Assembly (NCBI RefSeq): GCF_003711105.1 | Contig: NZ_CP023865.1 | Location: forward strand, 2,144,001 to 2,208,000 | Reading direction: 5' to 3' | Length of the DNA: 64,000 bases | Source: Actinoplanes teichomyceticus ATCC 31121 | Lineage (GTDB): Bacteria > Actinomycetota > Actinomycetes > Mycobacteriales > Micromonosporaceae | In this document: positions 55,701 through 64,000 of the stretch, piece after piece | How positions within the stretch are numbered: position 1 is the first letter of the stretch | Layout: each line of letters opens with the position of its first letter | Translations under genes and position numbers: made by a program | The notes under the pieces: generated by a model | The model's input: only the letters and a program-made list of their open reading frames with translations | Told to the model about the DNA's origin: nothing | Databases searched by the model: none

Positions 55701-55715
55701 GGTGTGGGCCACACC
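55701..55715. promoter_or_regulatory. Palindrome GGTGTGG-G-CCACACC
   Basis: Perfect 7-bp arms lie 9 nt before the E1alpha start and 4 nt from the previous dyad. The two dyads side by side could bind an Lrp oligomer covering the bkd promoter or ribosome binding site. Confidence 0.55.
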
Positions 55716-55723
55716 ATTACCGC

Positions 55724-56818
55724 ATGACGCCTGACTCCCGTCGGCTGTTGCCGTCCGATGCTCCTGTCACCCTCATCGACCCCCGCGGCGAGCCGGTCGG
55801 CGACGGCCGCTACGCCGCCCCGGACGACGCGGTCCTGCTCCGGTCCCTGGAGGCGCTGATCGTCGCCCGCCGGCTCAACGATCAGGCGTACGCGCTGGTC
55901 CGGCAGGGCCGGTTGGCGGTCTACCCGTCCTCGCACGGCCAGGAGGCCTGCCAGGTCGCCGCCGCCCAGGTCCTCGACCCGGGCGACTGGCTGTTCCCCA
56001 CCTACCGTGACACGGTGGCCGCGGTCGGCCGGGGCGTCGACCCGGTGGAGGCGCTCAGCCTGCTCAAGGGCGACTGGCACTGCGGGTACGACCCGTACGA
56101 GCACCGGGTCGCGCCGCACGCGACGCCGCTGGCGACCCAGCTGCCGCACGCCGTCGGGGTGGCGTACGCCGCCCGGCTGCGTGACGAGCCGACCGTCGTG
56201 CTGGCGATGTGCGGCGACGGCGGCACCAGCGAGGGCGACTTCCACGAGGCGCTCAACTTCGCCGCGGTGTTCCGGGCGCCGGTGGTCTTCTTCGTGCAGA
56301 ACAACGAGTACGCGATCAGCGTCCCGCTGGCGCGCCAGTCGGCGGCGCCGTCCCTGGCGCACAAGGGCATCGGATACGGCGTGGCCGCCGAACGCGTCGA
56401 CGGCAACGACATGGCGGCCCTGCTCGCCGTCCTGGGCGAGGCGGTGCGGCGGGCACGCGACGGGGCGGGACCGCAGCTGGTGGAGGCGCACACCTACCGG
56501 ATGCAGGCGCACACCAACGCCGACGACGCCAGCCGCTACCGCGACGAGGACGAGGTCGCGGCGTGGGCGGAGCGCGACCCGATCACCCGGCTGCGGAGCT
56601 ACCTGCGCCAGCGGGACGCGCTGACCGGCGAGGCGGAGGCCGGGTTCGCCGCGGCGGCCGACCGGGTCGCGGCGCACCTGCGCGACGGGCTCAACCGCGA
56701 CGTCGAACCGAATCCCGAGGACCTCTTCGCGTACGTCTACGCGACTCCCACCCCGCAGCTGCGGGAGCAGGCGGCGCTGGTCGCCGACGAGCTGAGCCGG
56801 GAAGGGGCGCTCGGATGA
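55724..56818 (+). CDS. bkdA: Branched-chain 2-oxoacid dehydrogenase E1 alpha
   Basis: ATG at 55724 gives 364 residues. The thiamine diphosphate motif runs from GDGGTSEGDFHEALNF to FFVQNNEYA. FPTYRDTVAAVGRG and EAHTYRMQAHTNADD are typical of E1 alpha. With E1 beta it decarboxylates 2-oxo acids from Val, Leu and Ile and transfers the acyl group to E2. The products are branched acyl-CoA starters for fatty acids and polyketides. It overlaps the E1 beta gene by ATGA. A pyruvate-type substrate is possible but the Lrp context favours branched-chain. Confidence 0.92.
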   Translation: MTPDSRRLLPSDAPVTLIDPRGEPVGDGRYAAPDDAVLLRSLEALIVARRLNDQAYALVRQGRLAVYPSSHGQEACQVAAAQVLDPGDWLFPTYRDTVAAVGRGVDPVEALSLLKGDWHCGYDPYEHRVAPHATPLATQLPHAVGVAYAARLRDEPTVVLAMCGDGGTSEGDFHEALNFAAVFRAPVVFFVQNNEYAISVPLARQSAAPSLAHKGIGYGVAAERVDGNDMAALLAVLGEAVRRARDGAGPQLVEAHTYRMQAHTNADDASRYRDEDEVAAWAERDPITRLRSYLRQRDALTGEAEAGFAAAADRVAAHLRDGLNRDVEPNPEDLFAYVYATPTPQLREQAALVADELSREGALG

Positions 56819-57804
56819 CGGTCGTACACCGGAAACTGTCGATGGCGCAGGCGCTCAACCGGGCGCTGCGCGACGCGATGGCCGACGACCCGGCGGTGAT
56901 CGTGTTCGGTGAGGACGTCGGGGCGCTGGGCGGCGTCTTCCGGATCACCGACGGGCTCACCGCCGAGTTCGGCGAGACGCGGTGCTTCGACACCCCGCTC
57001 GCCGAGTCCGGGATCGTCGGCATGGCCGTCGGCATGGCGATGAACGGCATGCGCCCGGTCGTGGAGATGCAGTTCGACGCGTTCGCCTACCCGGCGTTCG
57101 AGCAGATCGTCAGCCACGTCGCGAAGATGCGCAACCGCACCCGCGGCCGGGTCGCGCTGCCCATGGTGATCCGGGTGCCGTACGCCGGTGGCATCGGCGG
57201 AGTGGAGCACCACTGCGACTCCTCGGAGGCGTACTACGCGCACACGCCGGGCCTGCAGGTCGTCACGCCGGCCACGCCGGCCGACGCCTACGCGCTGCTG
57301 CGCGCGGCGGTCGCCGCTCCGGACCCGGTCGTCTTCCTGGAGCCCAAGAAGCTGTACTGGAGCAAGGAGGAGGTGGAGCTGCCGGTCCGGGCGCCGGGCA
57401 TCGGCACGGCCGTGGTGCGCCGCGCCGGGACCGACGCCACGCTGATCGCGTACGGGCCGACCGTCGCGGTGGCCCTGGAGGCGGCTGAGGCCGCCGCCGC
57501 CGAGGGGCGCAGCCTGCAGGTCGTCGACCTGCGCTCGATCGTGCCGTTCGACGACGAGACGGTGTGCGAGGCGGTCCGCTCCACCGGGCGCGCCGTGGTG
57601 GTCACCGAGGCGGCCGGGTTCGCCGGTGTCGCCGCGGAGGTCGTCGCCCGGGTCACCGACCGGTGCTTCACCAGCCTGGCCGCGCCGGTCCGCCGGGTGA
57701 CCGGGTTCGACATCCCGTACCCGCCGCCGAAGCTGGAGCACTTCCAGTTGCCCGGGGTGGACCGGATCCTCGACGCCGTCGACGACCTGCAGTGGGAGCA
57801 GTGA
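56815..57804 (+). CDS. bkdB: Branched-chain 2-oxoacid dehydrogenase E1 beta
   Basis: The protein has 329 residues. Typical segments are VIVFGEDVGALGGVFRITDG, then CFDTPLAESGIVGMAVGMA (cut as DTPLAESGI), MQFDAFAYPAFEQI, PYAGGIGGVEHHCDSSEAYY and VTGFDIPYPPPKLE. It pairs with E1 alpha as a heterotetramer, contributing the aminopyrimidine-activating Glu side. Start and stop overlap neighbours (ATGA before, TGATG after), so the three subunits are translated together. Confidence 0.93.
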   Translation: MTVVHRKLSMAQALNRALRDAMADDPAVIVFGEDVGALGGVFRITDGLTAEFGETRCFDTPLAESGIVGMAVGMAMNGMRPVVEMQFDAFAYPAFEQIVSHVAKMRNRTRGRVALPMVIRVPYAGGIGGVEHHCDSSEAYYAHTPGLQVVTPATPADAYALLRAAVAAPDPVVFLEPKKLYWSKEEVELPVRAPGIGTAVVRRAGTDATLIAYGPTVAVALEAAEAAAAEGRSLQVVDLRSIVPFDDETVCEAVRSTGRAVVVTEAAGFAGVAAEVVARVTDRCFTSLAAPVRRVTGFDIPYPPPKLEHFQLPGVDRILDAVDDLQWEQ

Positions 57805-59237
57805 TGACCGAGCGGATCTTCCGGCTGCCCGACCTCGGCGAGGGCCTGACCGAGGCGGAGGTCGTGCAGTGGCTGGTGGCCGAGGGCGACGTCGTCGCCG
57901 TGGACCAGGGCATCGCCGAGGTGGAGACGGCCAAGTCGCTGGTGGAGGTGCCGTCGCCGTACGCCGGCCGGGTCACCACCCGGCACGTGCCGGCGGGCAG
58001 CACGCTCGCCGTCGGCGACCCGCTGATCACCGTGGCGGAGTCGGCCGCCGACCGCTACCGCGAGGAGGAGCAGGCCGGCTCCGGCAACGTGCTGATCGGG
58101 TACGGCACATCGGGCGCGCCGGTCACCGCCCGGCGGCGCCGGCCACGCGCCGGGGTCCGGACGGCCGCCGGAGCGCAGCCGGTTCCCGCCGGAGCGCAGC
58201 CGGTTCCCGCCGGAGCGCAGCCGGTTCCCGCCGCCGGAGCGCGCCCGGCCCCCGCCGCCGGAGCACCGCGGGTGATCTCGCCGCTGGTGCGCCATCTGGC
58301 CCGGGACAGCGGCGTCGATCTGAACCGGGTCGAGCCGACCGGGCCCGGCGGCGTGATCATGCGGGCCGATGTCGAGCGGGCCATCGCCGCGTCCGCGGCC
58401 ACCGCTGCGGCGGCCGTGCCCGGCCCGGCAGCCACGCCTGTTCCGGCCGCCACGCCTTTTCGGGCAGCCACGCCTGGTCCGGCGGACGTACCTGTTCCGG
58501 CAGCCACGCCTGCTCCGGCGGGCGCGCCCGGCCCCGGGGACGCACCCGGTTCCGTGGCGGGGGAGCGGCGGGTGCCGCTCACCGGGTTCCGCAAGGCGGC
58601 GGCCGCCGCGCTGACCCGCAGCCGTGCCGAGATCCCGGAGGCGACCGTCTGGGTCGACGTGGACGCGACCCGGCTGTGGCAGCTGCGCGAGAGCAACCCG
58701 GGCGGCCCCGGCCTGCTCGCCTACCTCGCCCGGTTCGTGGTGGCCGGGCTGCGCGGGTACCCGGTGCTCAACGCCCGCTTCGACGCCGACCGGCAGGAGA
58801 TCGTCCAGTTCGACCGGGTCGATCTTGGCATCGCGGTGCAGGGCGAGCGCGGCCTGGTGGTGCCCGCGGTGATCGGCGCGGACACGATGAACACCACCCG
58901 GCTCGGCGAGGAGATCCGCCGGCTCACCGCGGTCGCCCGGGCGGGCCGGGCCACCGCGCGCGAGCTGTCCGCGGGCACCTTCACGCTGAACAACTACGGC
59001 GGCTTCGGGGTGGACGGCAGCGCCGCCGTCATCAACCATCCGCAGGTCGCGATCCTCGGCTTCGGCCGGATCATCGACCGGCCGTGGGTGGTCGACGGCG
59101 CGCTGTGCGTTCGTAAGATCACCCAGATGAGCTTCGTGTTCGACCACCGGGTCTGCGACGGCGGCACGGCGGCGGGCTTCATGCGTGCCGTCGCCGACGC
59201 GATCGAGGACCCGGCCTCGGCGATCGCCCGGCTGTGA
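57804..59237 (+). CDS. bkdC: Branched-chain 2-oxoacid dehydrogenase E2 acyltransferase
   Basis: The protein has 477 residues. One lipoyl domain has the lipoyl Lys in VETAKSLVEV. An Ala/Pro linker includes three tandem copies of GAQPVPA, encoded by 21-bp repeats near 58170-58240. A peripheral subunit-binding domain (SPLVRHLARDSGVDLNRVEP) and a second Pro/Ala linker follow. The catalytic domain has FTLNNYGGFG and the active-site His in FDHRVCDGG. It moves the branched acyl group to CoA. No E3 gene is adjacent; a general lipoamide dehydrogenase must serve. Confidence 0.93.
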   Translation: MTERIFRLPDLGEGLTEAEVVQWLVAEGDVVAVDQGIAEVETAKSLVEVPSPYAGRVTTRHVPAGSTLAVGDPLITVAESAADRYREEEQAGSGNVLIGYGTSGAPVTARRRRPRAGVRTAAGAQPVPAGAQPVPAGAQPVPAAGARPAPAAGAPRVISPLVRHLARDSGVDLNRVEPTGPGGVIMRADVERAIAASAATAAAAVPGPAATPVPAATPFRAATPGPADVPVPAATPAPAGAPGPGDAPGSVAGERRVPLTGFRKAAAAALTRSRAEIPEATVWVDVDATRLWQLRESNPGGPGLLAYLARFVVAGLRGYPVLNARFDADRQEIVQFDRVDLGIAVQGERGLVVPAVIGADTMNTTRLGEEIRRLTAVARAGRATARELSAGTFTLNNYGGFGVDGSAAVINHPQVAILGFGRIIDRPWVVDGALCVRKITQMSFVFDHRVCDGGTAAGFMRAVADAIEDPASAIARL

Positions 59238-59396
59238 CCGGCGGATCGAGGCCCCGTCCCTCGACGACGTGACCGGCGGCCCGGCGTACGACGTCGCGCG
59301 CGGGCCACTGCCGCCGCGGGGCGCCGCCTCGGCGACGCGCGCGGAGCCGACCGGGCGGTCACGACACCCCGGGGGCATGGTGGCGGGCGACCGGGT

Positions 59397-60188
59397 TCAC
59401 CCGCCGCCCGTCCGGCCCGGACCCGGTGGCGGCCGCTCGGTCCCGAACGCCGACACCAGCCGGGCCACCAGCGTCACCAGGAAGATCTGGCCGGTGAGCG
59501 CGTTCAGCACCGCGAGGCTGCGCCCGCTGGGCCCGGCCGGGGCCAGGTCGCCGTACCCGGTGGTGGTGAGGGTGACGAAGGCGAAGTACTGGATCGTGGC
59601 GCTGTCCGCCGGCTGAGCGCCGGTGAACAGCGGCGCGGTGTCGATCCGGGCGGCGGCCGTGAACAGCGACGCGAAGAGGAAGCCGAGCAGCAGGTAGGCG
59701 CTGAGGGCGCCGAGGATGGTCTGCACCGAGACCACCCGGTGACGCACCACCCGCAGCACGATCACGCAGACGCTGAACAACAGGATGGCCGCCGCCCACA
59801 GCGCGGCCAGCGCCTCGACCACCCGGCCGGGCCTCGTGGCCGCCAGGACGGCGACGGCGGCGGAGCCGCTCGGCAGCCCCCAGCACAGCCACCGTGCCGA
59901 CCGTGGCGGGAATCTGGCCAGGCGCAGCGCGAGCAGCAGCGTGGTGGCGTACAGCAGCAGGTTCACCATCCGGGCCGAGCGGTTGTCCAGCATCATGGCC
60001 GTGCTGAAACTGCCCAGCAGCAGGACGAAGAGCAGCCCGTACCGGTCCGGCGGCCGGGCGGCGCCCGCAGCGTGCGGACCGGGGCCCGGCCCGGCCGGCG
60101 CTCCGCTCGCCCCCGGCTCGGCGCGATCGGACCGGCCGGCACCGGCACACCGGGCTCCGGGTGTGTCGATGCCGCCGTCGTCGGACAT
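59397..60188 (-). CDS. Potassium channel, two-helix pore type
   Basis: The protein has 263 residues. A Pro/Gly-rich N-terminus (1-48) precedes several transmembrane segments. The selectivity filter is TTTGYGDL, with a pore helix FAFVTLTTTGYGD. No RCK domain or voltage-sensor Arg ladder is present. It should conduct K+ across the cytoplasmic membrane. It converges with the E2 gene, with 159 nt between the stops that hold no gene. Its neighbour on the other side is an unrelated membrane protein. Confidence 0.88.
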   Translation of the reverse strand: MSDDGGIDTPGARCAGAGRSDRAEPGASGAPAGPGPGPHAAGAARPPDRYGLLFVLLLGSFSTAMMLDNRSARMVNLLLYATTLLLALRLARFPPRSARWLCWGLPSGSAAVAVLAATRPGRVVEALAALWAAAILLFSVCVIVLRVVRHRVVSVQTILGALSAYLLLGFLFASLFTAAARIDTAPLFTGAQPADSATIQYFAFVTLTTTGYGDLAPAGPSGRSLAVLNALTGQIFLVTLVARLVSAFGTERPPPGPGRTGGG

Positions 60189-60440
60189 GCGGCGAGTCTG
60201 TGGCCCGCGACCGGCGGTGTCATCGTCCGGTGCGGATGAGTGGGCGCCGCGGGTCCCGCGGCCCGGGTGCGCCGCGTCCGCCGTCCGGCGGCCCGGAGGC
60301 GCCCCGCCTGCCGGACCATCCGGACCGGGGGACGCGGTCCGGCGCCGGACGGCCCTACCGTGTGGGCTTCCGGGCGATCACCGAGCCGCGCCGGGACCGC
60401 ATCCGCCGCGCCGCCCGGGTGGTCGAGCCGGAGGGGAGCC

Positions 60441-61766
60441 ATGGCCGATGCCGAGGCGTCCGCGGCCGAGCGGGAACTGGCGCTGCTGCGGGCGGAGAAC
60501 GAGCGGCTGCGTGCCCTGCTGGCGGCCCGGCCGCCGGCGCAGCGGCGCCGCCGTGGCGGGCGGTGGGCGTTGGCGACGACGCTGCTGCTGGCCGGTTGCC
60601 TGCTGCTGCCGGTCGGCGCGGTCGCGTTGTGGGCGCGTGCCGTGGTCTTCGACACCGACCGGTACGTCGGGGCCACCGCGCCGCTGGCCCGGGATCCGGC
60701 CGTGCAGGACGCGGTGGCGGACCGGATCACGGCGGAGGTCGTCGCCGTGCTGCACGTCGACGGCATCACCACCCGGGTGCTCGACGCGCTGGTGAAGCAG
60801 GGCGCCCCGGCCGAGCTGGCGGTCCTGCGCCGCCCGGTGGTGGAGGCCGTGCAGTCGTTCGCCCGCGCGCAAATCGGCGACGTGGTGCGCTCCGACCGGT
60901 TCGTGCGGGCCTGGGAGCAGGCCAACCGAGCCGCCCACGAGGGGCTGGTGGCGGCGTTGCGAGGCACCGGGGACGGGGTGATCGGGATCCAGGACGGCAC
61001 CGTGTCGGTGGATCTGGGCGCGTTCCTCGCGATGATCAAACCTCAGCTGGTGGCGGCCGGTGTCCCGTTCGCCGACCGGATCCCCGCGGTGAGCCTGACG
61101 TTCCCGATCGTGCAGTCCGCGCAGATCCCGCGGATCCAGCGCGCCGCCGGGTTGCTCGACACGCTGGCCGTACCCTCGGTCGTCCTGGCTCTCCTGCTGC
61201 TGGTCGTGGCGATCGGCGTCGCGCCGGGCCGCCGCCGGATGCTGGCGGTCGCGGGCTTCGGGACGGCCGCCGTCCTGCTGGCGCTGCTGGGTGCCCTCGC
61301 CCTCGGCCGCGGGTACTACCTGCGGCACCTGCCCGCCGGCGGCATCGCGTCCGGCGCCGCCGCGGCGGTGTGGGACGCCCTGGTGGGACAGCTGCGGCTG
61401 CGGGTACTGGCGGTGGTCGCGGCCGGCCTGACGATCGGGCTCGGCGGCTGGCTGACCGGTCCCGGGCGGGCGGCGCGGGAACTGCGCGCCGGCGCCGGAT
61501 GGCTGCTCGTGGCGCTGCGTCTGGGCGCCCGGCGGCTGGGCTGGGGCAGCACCGTGGCGGATCGCTGGGTCGCGGCGCACGCCACCGCGCTGCGGACCGC
61601 GGCGGTACTGCTGGTGGTCACGGTGTACGCGCTGTGGACCAGGCCGACCGGCGCCGTCGTGCTCGGGCTGGCGCTGGCGCTGCTCGCGCTGGTGGCCGTG
61701 ATCGAGCTGCTGCGCACGGGCACGAAGCCGCCGGTGGCCGGGCCGGCCGCGCGGCCGGCGCGCTGA
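60441..61766 (+). CDS. Membrane protein with N-terminal coiled coil, function unknown
   Basis: ATG at 60441 after GGAGGGGAGCC gives 441 residues. Residues 5-32 form a heptad-like coiled coil (AERELALLRAENERLRALL). A transmembrane helix near 43-66 leads to an extracytoplasmic domain (about 70-235) with FDTDRYVGATAPLARDPAVQ. Four further hydrophobic segments follow between 240 and 425. I see no catalytic motif. The layout suggests a membrane-anchored sensor or structural protein. Similar proteins are common in actinomycetes and are annotated only as membrane proteins. Confidence 0.78.
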   Translation: MADAEASAAERELALLRAENERLRALLAARPPAQRRRRGGRWALATTLLLAGCLLLPVGAVALWARAVVFDTDRYVGATAPLARDPAVQDAVADRITAEVVAVLHVDGITTRVLDALVKQGAPAELAVLRRPVVEAVQSFARAQIGDVVRSDRFVRAWEQANRAAHEGLVAALRGTGDGVIGIQDGTVSVDLGAFLAMIKPQLVAAGVPFADRIPAVSLTFPIVQSAQIPRIQRAAGLLDTLAVPSVVLALLLLVVAIGVAPGRRRMLAVAGFGTAAVLLALLGALALGRGYYLRHLPAGGIASGAAAAVWDALVGQLRLRVLAVVAAGLTIGLGGWLTGPGRAARELRAGAGWLLVALRLGARRLGWGSTVADRWVAAHATALRTAAVLLVVTVYALWTRPTGAVVLGLALALLALVAVIELLRTGTKPPVAGPAARPAR

Positions 61767-61776
61767 GCCGGGCGGC

Positions 61777-64000
61777 TCAGACCAGCCCCAGCGCGCGGGC
61801 GCGACGTACCGCCTCGTTGCGCCGCGGTGCGGCCAGCTTGCGCAGGATGCTGCGGACGTGGGTCTTCACCGTGTTCACCGACAGGTACATCGCGTCGGCG
61901 ATCTCCTCGGTGCCCAGCATCGCGGCGAGATGGTGCAGCACCTCCAGCTCCCGCTCGCTGAGCGGGTCCACCAGGATCGGCGTGCCGGGCGGCGCCGCCA
62001 CGGAGCTCGCCTCGGCCGGGGCCGCCCGCTCCGGCGGTGCGTCCGGGGGCCGGCGGGCGGCGGCGAACTGCGGATCGCCGCGCAGCAGCCGGCGCAGCCG
62101 GGGCCCGCCCTGGTGGAACGGGCGCCGGTGGCCGTCGGGAGCCGCGAGCGTCAGCGCCCGCTGCAACGATTGGTGCACCGTCGCTGCCGGCTCGCCCTGT
62201 TCGCTCGCCGCGGCGGCGGAGATCAGCCACGCGTCGATCAGCAGCGGCGGCGGTGACCCGGCGCCGCCGAGGATCGGCTTGACCAGGTCAGCCGCCTGCC
62301 GGGCCTCGCCCTTGGCCAGCCGGGCGGCGGCGCTGACCAGCACCGCCTGGGCCGAGTCCCGGTCGTCCAGGGTGGCGACGGTGGCCAGCGCCTCGTCCGG
62401 GCTGCCCATGGAGACCGCCAGTTGGGCCCGGTTCACCGTGATCTCCTGGTGCAGCCAGCGCGGCCGGCGCCCGGCATCGTCGCGCGCCTGCGCCTCGTCC
62501 AGGACGGTCGCGGCGCTGCGGAACTCCCCCCGGCCGCTGAGCAGGCGGGACCGGACCAGGGCCACCGCCGCGGCGACCAGCGGGTCGTCGGCGCCGGCGC
62601 CCTCCGCGGCACGCAGGTGGGCCCACGCCGTCGCCGCCGACCACCGTTCCGCGTCGACCCAGGCCAGCGCGGCGGACACGGCCGGGCGGGGGCGCTGCGC
62701 CGCCCGGTGCCGGCTGTTCAGCTGCGCCGCCTGGCCGGCCGCGGCGACCGCCTCACACAGCCGGCCCTGGTACGCGTTGAGCAGGGCGAGCCGTTCCAGG
62801 CAGCTGAGCCGCAGGCCGTCCCAGCCGGAGGGCGGCAGGGCGCGGGTGGCGTCGGTCAGCGTCGCGATGGCGTCGTCCAGCGCCCCGGCCTCGCCCTGCG
62901 CCACCGACCGCCAGAACAACCTGATCGCGTCCAGTTCGGGGTGCTCGGCGGGCAGCCGGGCGAGCAGCGCGCCGGCCGTCTCCGCCGAGCGCAACGCCCG
63001 CGGGACATCGCCCCGCATGGCGCTCGCGACGGTGTCCAGCAGCGCCGCGGTCGCCCGTACCGGCGCGGTCGCCGGGTCCGTCGCGGCGGCGTCGGCCCGC
63101 TCCGCGGCACGCCGCAGGTGTGCCGCCGCCCGCTCCGGGTCGGTGCGGGCCAGCCACCGGGCGGCGGTCACCAGCTCGGCCTCCGGGCCGTCCACGTCGT
63201 CCGGCATGTCGTGGAACAACCGGACGAGCCGGTCGGACTCGCCGCCGGCCAGCAGGTGCCCGACTCCCAGGTCGCGCAGCAGCACGGTGCTGGCGTGCCG
63301 CCAGTCGCCGCCGCTGACGGCGTGCCGGACGGCGTCGACCGGCCGTCCCCGGGCGGCGAACCAGGCAGCGGCCCGGCGGTGCAGCTCGGGTACCCGGGCC
63401 GGATCCTCGTACGCCAGCTGGGCGCGCAGCAGCTCGCCGAAGAGCCGGTGGTAGCGGTGCACCGCGGGGTCGTGGGCGACCGGCTGGAGGAAGGCGTTCG
63501 CCCGCTCCAGCCGGTCGACGATGTGTCGTGCGTCGCCCCGCCCGACCAGCGTCTCGGCCAGATCGAGGGTGAAGTCGTCGACGATGCTGGTGCACAGCAG
63601 GAACTCGCGCGCCTGCGGCGGCTGGCTCGCGAGCACCTCGCCCAGGAAGTACTCGGCGAGATTGGACTCGTCGCCGACGACGGTGGCGATCAGCTCCTCG
63701 GCGTCGCCGCGCCCCTGCGCCGCCAGGGCGAACATCCGCAGACCGACGGCCCACCCCTCGGTGTGCTCGACGAGCGCCCGCACGGCCCGCTCCGGCAGCG
63801 CCACGGCGTGCCCGCTGAGCAGGTCGGCCGCCTCGGCGACGGTGAAGGCCAGATCGCCGGCGCGGATCTCGCTGAGCGTTCCGGCCAGGCGGTAGCGGTA
63901 CAGCGGCAGGGGCGGATCCCACCGCCCCGCGAGGACCAGGCGCAGGTGCTTGTCCGCGTGCCGTAGCAGCGCGTCCAGGTCCTCGGCCAGTCGCCGGTCG
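61777..64000 (-). CDS. MalT-like LuxR regulator, N-terminus beyond window
   Basis: The frame is open from the stop at 61777 through the right edge, giving about 740 visible residues. The C-terminal HTH is LuxR type: LSERELEVLHHLAAML, then VNTVKTHVRSILRKL. The middle is Ala/Arg-rich helical repeats of the TPR-like MalT arm. Near the edge it reads LRLVLAGRWDPPLPLYRYRL and EHTEGWAVGLRM, which belong to the STAND ATPase part (LAL/AcoK subgroup). Such large regulators activate genes after ATP and inducer binding. The Walker A region lies beyond the window. Target genes are unknown. Confidence 0.9.
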   Translation of the reverse strand, partial: DRRLAEDLDALLRHADKHLRLVLAGRWDPPLPLYRYRLAGTLSEIRAGDLAFTVAEAADLLSGHAVALPERAVRALVEHTEGWAVGLRMFALAAQGRGDAEELIATVVGDESNLAEYFLGEVLASQPPQAREFLLCTSIVDDFTLDLAETLVGRGDARHIVDRLERANAFLQPVAHDPAVHRYHRLFGELLRAQLAYEDPARVPELHRRAAAWFAARGRPVDAVRHAVSGGDWRHASTVLLRDLGVGHLLAGGESDRLVRLFHDMPDDVDGPEAELVTAARWLARTDPERAAAHLRRAAERADAAATDPATAPVRATAALLDTVASAMRGDVPRALRSAETAGALLARLPAEHPELDAIRLFWRSVAQGEAGALDDAIATLTDATRALPPSGWDGLRLSCLERLALLNAYQGRLCEAVAAAGQAAQLNSRHRAAQRPRPAVSAALAWVDAERWSAATAWAHLRAAEGAGADDPLVAAAVALVRSRLLSGRGEFRSAATVLDEAQARDDAGRRPRWLHQEITVNRAQLAVSMGSPDEALATVATLDDRDSAQAVLVSAAARLAKGEARQAADLVKPILGGAGSPPPLLIDAWLISAAAASEQGEPAATVHQSLQRALTLAAPDGHRRPFHQGGPRLRRLLRGDPQFAAARRPPDAPPERAAPAEASSVAAPPGTPILVDPLSERELEVLHHLAAMLGTEEIADAMYLSVNTVKTHVRSILRKLAAPRRNEAVRRARALGLV

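Overview
The window is very GC-rich throughout, uses many GTG starts, and packs genes into operons with ATGA/GTGA stop-start overlaps. It carries a conservon (sensor ATPase, roadblock, DUF742, GTPase), a GH6-CBM2 cellulase behind a CebR-type palindrome, and actinobacterial DUF2795 and LexA genes. This points to a filamentous actinomycete; a Micromonosporaceae member such as Actinoplanes fits, but the genus is an inference. No rRNA, tRNA, IS element or CRISPR array was recognised.

Region 1 (1-20607) is the right part of a natural-product cluster that continues past the left edge. A leftward operon (12436 down to 1) encodes a pyruvate-aldolase-like enzyme, a fumarylacetoacetase-family protein, an atypical SDR, an adenylation-carrier (A-PCP) didomain, an asparagine-synthetase-like enzyme, a free adenylation domain, a free carrier protein, a P450, two free thioesterases (one with Cys in place of the nucleophilic Ser), an APC permease and an MFS exporter. 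A methyltransferase lies upstream on the same strand. A rightward operon (15197-20607) encodes an arylamine N-acyltransferase-like protein, the three enzymes expected to make 3-hydroxyanthranilate from chorismate (SDR, PhzD-like, PhzE-like) and an FAD aromatic hydroxylase. No condensation domain is visible. The NAT-like protein, which belongs to a family that acylates aromatic amines, may therefore couple the aromatic amine to a carrier-bound acyl group.

Region 2 (20628-35000) is mostly general: STAS protein, GNAT, membrane GGDEF cyclase, M23 lipoprotein, molybdopterin oxidoreductase, a PadR regulator with a perfect operator next to an acyl-CoA-dehydrogenase-like gene, a lipoprotein, a strong bidirectional terminator, and a 1816-residue single-chain biotin-dependent carboxylase of eukaryote-like layout.

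Region 3 (35374-45570) holds the conservon followed by a compact azole (TOMM) RiPP cluster: YcaO, a small zinc-tetrad protein, an E1-like/SagB fusion, a second SagB-like protein, a 76-residue precursor with Cys at every third position twelve times over, and an M50 protease with a PqqD-like front end. Hairpins flank the precursor gene.

Region 4 (45571-64000) has a leftward catabolic pair (a class II aldolase-aminotransferase fusion and an FGGY kinase) with a divergent PucR regulator and a shared palindrome. Then follow a secreted trypsin-like protease, the GH6 cellulase, LexA, small DUF proteins, an Lrp regulator divergent from branched-chain 2-oxoacid dehydrogenase E1alpha/E1beta/E2 genes, a potassium channel, a membrane protein and a truncated MalT-like LuxR regulator. 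Four intergenic minisatellites with periods of 20, 23, 25 and 28 bp occur in the window.
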